Assembly (NCBI GenBank): GCA_035578175.1
Contig: JAQMRL010000003.1
Location: 88,204,469-88,268,468 of the forward strand
Origin: Catonia carolina
Lineage: Eukaryota; Arthropoda; Insecta; Hemiptera; Achilidae
DNA length: 64,000 nucleotides
Direction: 5' to 3'
Shown here: in pieces, positions 28,901 to 37,900 of the stretch
Layout of the letters: every line of letters begins with the position of its first letter
Numbering within the stretch: position 1 is the stretch's first letter
Position numbers and translations under genes: made by a program
Notes under the pieces: generated by a model
Databases searched by the model: none
Told to the model about the DNA's origin: nothing
Seen by the model: the letters and a program-made list of their open reading frames with translations, nothing else

Positions 28901-31900
28901 ATGATCTAGAAGTGACTTTTGACACGTCTTTTAATTTAGATGACATACAAGTGGTTAGTTATTTGAGTTCAGACTTGCTTTGCTTAGGAGACCTGTGTGT
29001 AGTGTGGTTTTTTAGGTAGTCATATGTGTTCTTGGATTACACGCCTTATTCTCTGTCTCGAGTTACAGTGATTGCATGTAATCTCAGTTTCATGAGAAAA
29101 GTGCTTGAATTTGAATAGCGTGCAATCTATGGGTGCATAAAATCAAACGTAATTAATGGCAAGAAACCTAAAGGTTTTCACTTAATTCTGAGAGTGCATG
29201 CGTTACGGTTACAAGATCAGATTGGAGGTGGATCGGATCAGAGACTGTGGATAAAGGCCTGTACTTAGTATAGTATATGATCTTGTTCTTGTACATAGAG
29301 TAAGTTAGAATAGAGAGGGAACTGAGATAGGCCAAATGCAACACTGTTTGTCGTCTGCTAGTGTTACTGGGTTATGATCATAGTGTGTGTTGGCGTCACT
29401 TTAAAATTTGGATCCTAGGCGTCATACAGAGCAAGCGTGGGGAGATCAAATCGTACGTTAATAGCTTCGTAATGGCGTATGAGACCATGGTTGTTTGGAG
29501 ATTATATTTTATTTACAATGAAATTTTATTAGGTTAAAAAAGTTTTTTCTTCGCAGTGGTATAGAGAACATCATTTCTTCTGTTTTCCAAGAGACAAAAA
29601 CCTGTAAGTATTAATATGATAAGTAAATACACGTAGGCCAAAATATATATTGTTTGTTTGTAGGTTAACGAACTGTTAACCTACAAAGCACATTTACTAC
29701 TAGCGAATTAGTAAATAATGAAATACATGAATTGCTTATTTTAATTATTGTACACATTCTGTAGTGATTAAGTTTGCCTGGTATAATAATTAGGTTACTA
29801 ATTAAATTATTAATAACTAATACTTAATTAGTATTAGGTTATTAATAATTAGGTTAGGGATATAGGTTAGGTCATGTGCCATTTTACTGGTTTGCTTTCT
29901 TTTTAATTGATGTGATATGAAACTACTATAACTATTATTACATCAGGCAAACTTAAGCACCAGATTTATGTTATAATAAATAATAATTTAAAAGTAGAAG
30001 ACAATTTATACATTTAATGTTTACTCAATCCGTTAACGGTTAACCTAAACACATACAAGATTTATTTTGGCCTACACGTATTTACTTATGTTAATACTTA
30101 CAGGTTTTTCGCTTTCGGAAAAAAGAAGAAATCACGTTCCCTAACCCTCTGTGGAAAAAAAAACACTTCTTTAAGTAACAAAATTTCATTTCATTAATTA
30201 TAACTAATCTTAACCCACTGTTTCATGACCCACGGGAATCGCCAATAACCAAACTGTCTGCGGTCTTGGGTTTGAATCCCGTTCAGGCATGGCATATTTT
30301 CATACGTTATAAAAAAATCATTCCATCCTTCACCGTCTGCATTAGCAGTAATTGCAGAACAATCAGATATTAAATTAAAAAAAAGCAAATCATCTTCATG
30401 TGATTTTAATGTACTTCGGGTTTACGAAAATTCAGTACAAAAAAGCATTTCAATTATAAAAATCTGGTGTGAAACACTCACACAATTTTCTCTTGCCAAT
30501 GCAAATGATTAACAATATAACCTAACATTAGTAATAAAACATTAGAAATAAACAAAGAAACTAACCTCTAAAAACATAACCTTATTTTAATCATGAGTGA
30601 AAGACGGAAAATGAAAATCGACCTGTTTGGCTTCAAAATACGGAAAATCACTCTTTCTCTCTAAACTAGGCTCTGTAGAGAAAAATGCTTAAAATAAAAG
30701 TTGTAGATCTTTTAATTTTCTATAAATTTAATTATATACACTTTTATTATAAAACGCATGCTAAGGCCGAAATGTTAAAAAAATCGATTTTTCTCACGTT
30801 TTCGTGAGAAAAAAACAGAAAATTGCTAATTACTGCTAAACTAAGCGTTATACAAAAAAATGTTTGAAATAAAAGTTGTAGGTTTTTAAATTCTCTACAA
30901 CTTTTATTATATAAATGTTTTCGCTAAATTGCATATTAAAGCCGTAATCTTAAAAAAACTTTGTTTTTACGTGAAAACAGCCTCACCCAGAATTTCAGCA
31001 AACATGACACCTACCCTATCTTGTAGAGAATAAAAAATTGAGTAAATCAAGCGATTTTAAAAAAAATCGTAGGACCAGTTTTTGAGAAAATCGCAAAAAA
31101 GTGAAAAATTACACGAATAAACTACTATTTCCGGTTGACCGATTTTGATGAAAATGTTCATGTCGGGTCCGGTAGTGGTATGTAACTTAAGTTTCAAGTT
31201 TCAAGTTGGTACGATGTTCCGTTCTTGAGATATTCTGTTCACACACAGACACACACACACAGACCAATCGCTAAAAACATGTTTTTTGGGTTCAGGGGGT
31301 CTGAAATCGTATAGATCCGGTGAAAACTCAATTTTGAAAAATCGACATGAAAACAATACTTTCCTTCCTATATATTCATATAGGCAAGAGAAAGTAAAAA
31401 TGAAACAATTACTGTACGAAAGAGCACTTCAAATAGTTTTTCCCACATATTCTGGGCAGTTAGTTAACATTTCCCCACTAGGTGTAGACAGTAGAGAAAA
31501 TGGCTGCCACGGGAAGCGAGAAGTCGTTTTGTGTGTTAGAATTTCATGTGTCAAAGTCAGTAATTACTGTGCAATGTGCGTTTCGGTTGAAATTTAATAA
31601 GGATCCACCAAGTGACAATTCTATTCGTGCGTGGTGTAAACAATTCAGTGAAACTGGTTGCTCTAATCGCATAATCAATGCAATCAACTCTATCGAAAGG
31701 GACATATTAGAACGTGTTTGCCAAGAGCTAGACTTTCGTGTTGATGTGTGCTGTGTCACCAAAGGAGCACACAGTGAACATTTATAGATGTTAAAAAATA
31801 ACTGTTTTGAATCCCTACAACTTTCCGTACAACTTTCATTTAGGTAAGTGAAATAGTTTTTTGTACTGAATTTTTGTAATCCTGAAAAACATTATGAAAC

Positions 31901-34900
31901 ACTCTTTATATATATAAATATGAGATCTCTAGTGTAATATGTTCTGGGTTAATGTAGTGGCATGCCTAGTTTTCTGAAAATTTTAAGTGTTACTTGGGGA
32001 CAAAAAGACTAGGAAGCCCTGGTCTATAGTTTACTCGATTTTGAAACGGCTCCTATGATTTTTTTTTATAAAATTCACCTCATTTACTACATTTTCTTCA
32101 CTCTACAATATAGTATAAGCACCATGTCTGTTGAAATTTTTGTGCTCGTAGAAAAAATTGATTTTTTTAAGATTGCGGCCTTAAAAATTAATAAAAAAAA
32201 TATTAAATTTATAAAAAAAATTTGTAGAACATTTAAAAATCTACAACTGTTGTTTTATACATTTTTTTTGTACAACACTTAGTTTAGCGGCAATTAGTGA
32301 TTTTCTATTTGTTTTTTCATGAAAATTGGTAAAAAATGGTATTTTTTAAGATTGTGGTCTTAGTATGCATTTTAAGGATGAAAGTGTTTGTAATCAAAGT
32401 TATCGGAAATTAAATAACCCTACAACTTTTATTTAAAGCATTTTTTTCTACAGAGCGTAGTTTAGAGGCAGTTATCGATTTTCCGTATTTTTAAGTGGAA
32501 CAAAGGTTGATTTCATTTTACATTTTTCACTCATTGTTAAACGTAAGTTATATTTTTTCATTATCTACATTGGCAAGAGAAAGTCGTGTGAGTGTTTCAC
32601 ACCCAATTACTCTGGTTTTAAATTTCGGTTGTAGAGTCGAATCCACTGAGCCATAAATGGAAGAGCTTTTGACAAAAGAATGGTAAATGGTGATGATGGT
32701 TCTACCTCTTTCTACTTTTCCAAAATTAAATTGTCTGGTGTTACAATCTGATATTAAAAGTGTACAAAAATATTTAATTGTGCTCTTATTCAATTGTTGG
32801 TGTATTACATCCCAACCATTTACCTTCTTATTAATCATTATCCAGATGTTAATGAAAATAGCATGGTTATATTAAATAATATTTATTGCTCATTTTGTTC
32901 ATGTATTATTGAACTTATTTTGATTTTTTCCAGATTAACAAATTACGATATCGAATGAATATTTTTATGTGTAACTCTGACACTCATGATCCAATGGACT
33001 TTAGCTTGCATGAAACTATTGACCATCAGAAGAAAGTAGAGGATCTAATTATCCAGTAAGTATATCGTATTATAATCCGAACTTTAAGAATAACAAGCAT
33101 TTTTATGTTACTCCAGGTTATCCGAGAGGATAAGATTTTCTTCAAGGATATTAACAATTAGAGTGCTAAGCATTGCATTTGACGGAATGACAAAACGTTT
33201 ACTGGTTGTAGATCACATCATTTGATGGAATTCTTATGTATAATCGAGAGGCGCTGGCCACTCTACATAGAATTCTTCAGGATATTCGGTTTGTAAAGGT
33301 GGGTATGCCCACTGTGGCATTTCTGCCATTGACATCGTCGAAGTAACAGCTGCGGTAAATGAAAATTGAAAACATGCGCTTTTGTAGAATTGCTTTAACA
33401 CGTTCGCTGCGGCCGCTTAAACTAGTACTAGGCTAAAAAACTGAAATTTTTTTTTTAATGTAAAACTTAACTATCTGCTTATAATGACTGTAGATTCTGT
33501 CCAAAAGTGTCTATTTATGATTCTGGTTAAGAATGACGTCGTTATTCGGTAGACACGCAGGCGTGTTATCAGCTCGGCACGGGAGTTCGTTTTCGTAAAG
33601 TTTGATGTTTTAATTCTAATTTATTACCTAAACCTATCCTACACTATACAGATATCTTATTATGACTTATTTACAAAAAAAAAGTTATTTATTTTTATCT
33701 GTTTTGTTTTGTTTTTAATTATCAAAATAATTGTCTTCGTCAGCAAACAGATCGTCAAGGAGTTCACAGTTATTTTCACGGGAGGTTGACACCATTTTTG
33801 GGTCTAGAAGTAAATAAAATAATACAGAGTTAGTGGTAACAAAGAAAAAGGTTGACAGCGGAAGAAAAAAAAGGTGTAAAAAATAACCTTTACATCAGAG
33901 GGCAATAGGCTTGGTTTTAGCCTTCCCCCTCCGAAAGACCAGATTATTTTTTTTTTAGCCCAGACCCTTCGCTAGACCAAATTCTTTGACACACTAACAA
34001 CTAATCATACAACACAATATTTTACAAGGAAAGAAGGCGTAAAAATATAACAAACCCATAAAAACGTCAGTAAGACCTACAAAAACAACCCCTAAAATTT
34101 CAAAAGTTACACAATCACAACCGCACTTCGGATTCCTGAACCACGCAGCGTATTAGTACAACTGACCGTGCCTGAGAAGCTGGCGAACAATACGAAAACC
34201 TGCCACTGATACTGAAATCATTCTGCCTTGATAGAGGTCGTGCATGGCCGTGGCATGCCGGCTTGTCAACCGCTCGGCAGTGTGGATTACTATGACACGC
34301 CGGCTTGTCATCCGCAGTGAACGTGTTAACAGAATTAGTTTTTTTTTATTATTTGTTTTATTAAAGAAATTAACCACTGTTACAAAATAAACAACCAGTG
34401 TATATGATGGTGGGTGAAAGAATGAATGAGACATGAGTGACGTGCATCCACTGACAGGTCTCCAATATGTTATGTAATTACTTCTTACTAATTCATCGAT
34501 TAATTTAATGATAACATATAACCGTTTCTAAAACAGGAGATTGTGCTCCACTTCCTCTGTCTTTGAACGTTGTTGGGTAGACTGTTTGGACAGACTAAAC
34601 AATGAATAATAACAAGAATAGGAGTACGATTCTGTATTTTTATAGTAGTTATACGACTTTGTTGACATTAAAAGAATAAAGAAACCAAGCCAACAGTTCA
34701 TTGCTTATTTAAGTTGAATACCATCACACACTTAGTCACCATGTTTAGTTAGTAATAAACACAGTTGGCTCAGTTCATATAACTTTATTTTGTGCAGTTT
34801 GTTAAAATTGTGAGCGAGTTCGGTTATGTGTTATTTCAATTCAATTTAGTCCAAGAGTTACAGACTTGTGGTAAGTGAAAATGTTTTCAGATTTGCTAGT

Positions 34901-37900
34901 AGGGTGTTGTATTCATTGCCGGTTGGAAAGAGATAGCCAAACTTCCCGTTACTCATTAAGTTCCCACTACTGTGAACCATTCCCCTTCATAAGCGTCAGG
35001 TCTCAACAAACCTACTGTACACGGTTATACTATCTAATATCACATCAATAGATGGAGTATGACCGATTTTTCTGAATCTATTAACATTTTAGTACATTAG
35101 TACAATGTTAGCACGCTATTAGAATTTAGTGCTCTATTCACTTTTAACGAAAAGTAAAGGTTGAGGTTACATTTGTGCATTTTAGTGTTTATCACAATGT
35201 ATTTGAGACTTGACAATGAAATTATGAAATTTGATTATGATTAAGATAATGATTCTGATTACATAAATTAAGAAGTGTTAAAACTCATGATTACCATTGA
35301 AAACCTGAAGATTTGATGCGCTCAACGATAAAAGTACCATTTAATATTCCTTAAATAGTTTTATTTCTATAAGATTTCAAATAAAGGAAAAAATGGCCAG
35401 CATTCTATGAAAGAACGGTTTTTAACCCCAGTATTAAAAAATGTTGGAGAAAAAATATGTAGCAGATCATAAACCTGTATGTATTTGTTATATTATAAAT
35501 GATTTAATTCAAAGCTTAAAACAAAGAAGAGAAAACATGGCATGAGTTCCTAAATGAAGAAAACTTCCTAGTGGTTTAAATTTTTGAGTTAACTGTCTGC
35601 TGTATCAGTTTATTGAAGTTGTTTTATGATTGCGTGGTGAGTTTTGATGTGTTGTGATGTAATTATGTGTCAGAGACCCACTGTCTTTGTTGTGTCTTCT
35701 TATTTATGTATTAATTTTTGTTAGCTAAATCCTGTATTAGTGAGTTTTCATGTTATAATTTTTTGTAGAACCAATCGTAGTAAAATTGAGAAAAATCATT
35801 TATGATTGGAATTTTGAGGTGTTGGTGTTATTTTTTATTACTGTTGTATGATGTACCCATCATAATCACTAGTCACAAAAATTTTGAGAAGATCTGTAGT
35901 GTTTTCGTGTTATTTTTCTTGGCTAAGCTAAATATTTGTAAGTTGTACACCCTGTGAAATTTTTATATAAATTTTTTTCAGCATTTTAAAATTGTGTTTT
36001 TTTTAGGTTACTTGCAATATTAGCAGAACAAAAAACTGAAAGGATGGAATCATGCCATGAATCATATGTGTGGGGACAAGTCGATGATTCGAAGCTGCTT
36101 CATCCTGGAGCTGAAGAATCATGGTTTACGTATCGTCTTCATTATGGTGTTAATTTAGAAGATGAACCTGCCACTTTTGAACCAAATGAGCGGTTAAAAA
36201 AGAATATCCTGGAGCTTAAAGAAATTGCTTCTGGGTAAGTAATAGTGATCTTAATTTAATATTTCGAGCCATTAGATACCATTATATGTAAAAACGTTTT
36301 TTATAGTTTTCATTTTAAGCATTCTTTTACTGTTGGCTGTACTTATTCGTCTATTCATTCGTCTGTTCTACTTTTACTCAGGGTATTTTTACCCTAAAAT
36401 TTTGTAATCCACACGTGTTCTCTCCAGTATGTCTCCTTTTTTATATTCTTTAATAAATGTTAACAAAATACTGTATTTGGAATCAAAGAAATGCAAACTT
36501 TCGTGCAATAGAGAGCTGTTAGATTTGTCACTTTACTTGATTTATTACATTAGTCAAGTTTTTTATTACATTAGTTTTTGTAATTTTTATTTACATTCAG
36601 AGTATAACTAACTAGGCAAGTAGAGGTTGACCATTTTTTCAAAAAGTATTGAATTATAATAATAAAATAGCTTTTAATCACAGCTTCTCAAAACAATCAG
36701 TTGTAAAAATAGAACAAATAGAAAGAAACTGAATGTTTACTTACCATGATAGTCATTAAATGAATGACCGTAAGTAAAGTGGATGGGTCCAGTAATGGAT
36801 GATTTGCGGAAATGATATGATGCCAAGAGAGCAATGGAGGCGTGGTGGTTTAGTGAAGAGCGGTGAAGAGGAGTTGTGCAAAACCAGAACTAAGGAAACT
36901 TAAAACTTTAATCATCACAAGTAAGGAAGATGATTATGCTTTTTCCAGTTTCATTCCACACTCTTAATTTATTACTTGTATATTCTAATGTCAGATAAGC
37001 ATTATCTTTATTTTATTTATTTACTTTTATATACTTCATACTGCATTAACAGTTTTATGAATATCACTTTAAGAATACTAATGCCGATTTTCAGTGTTAC
37101 AGCTTTTTGGGAAGGTACAGAAATGACGATTGTTATTTCCCAACTCATCCACTTTATTCTCAGTATTTTTACTTCTATCATACTGACACGATCAAACCAT
37201 GTTTGTCCAACTTTATCATGCTGCCCATCCCCAATTACATCACTTGTTATTCTATCTCTTCTTGTCTTTCCTAGTTCTTCTTGAACTTCATTTCTGCCTC
37301 CTATTTTTGTATAAAGGGAGCAGCAAAAAGATCTGACAGTTTCGCCATTGTACAAAGTCAGCGAGTAAGTAGTGGGGATTGGCACAATGATGAGGCTACA
37401 TGACGCCATTTCAGTACCAATGCAGCTGTGGTCAGGTGAACACTGTACGTTTATTATTGAGGCATTTTTAAAAGTGGTGAGTCTTGCGTTATTATTCAGC
37501 GCTTTAATGTGGGTCGAAGAGGACGTGTTACATGTCGTAACACAATTTTGTTATGAGTAAGTAACTGCAGAGCTACTGGCTCAGCCTTAAAATGCAATTC
37601 GACAGGACATCCAAGGTCACCAGGATGCCTGTCTGGTGGCCAGGACATCAGAGAATGTTGAGTGAGTGAGACAAGCTGTGGAAGCCAGTCCATGGCAGCC
37701 AGCTCATAAACAAGCTGCTGCTTTGCAAATGTCTGGTCGTACAGTGAGACGAATATTGATTGCATCATGATTTGAATTTTCATGAATTTAAAATGGTTAC
37801 TGTCCAGCTATTAAAAAGTTGTGACATTTGAAAAACAGCAGCATGTTTACGAGCTGGCCGCTGTGGAACGAGTCCACACCTTGTCTCACTCGCTCAACAT

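Noticed and set aside
9593..31398. Firm Helitron assignment for repeat R
   Set aside because: A terminal hairpin is present but consistent 5' TC and 3' CTRR ends and insertion between A and T could not be shown from six diverged copies.
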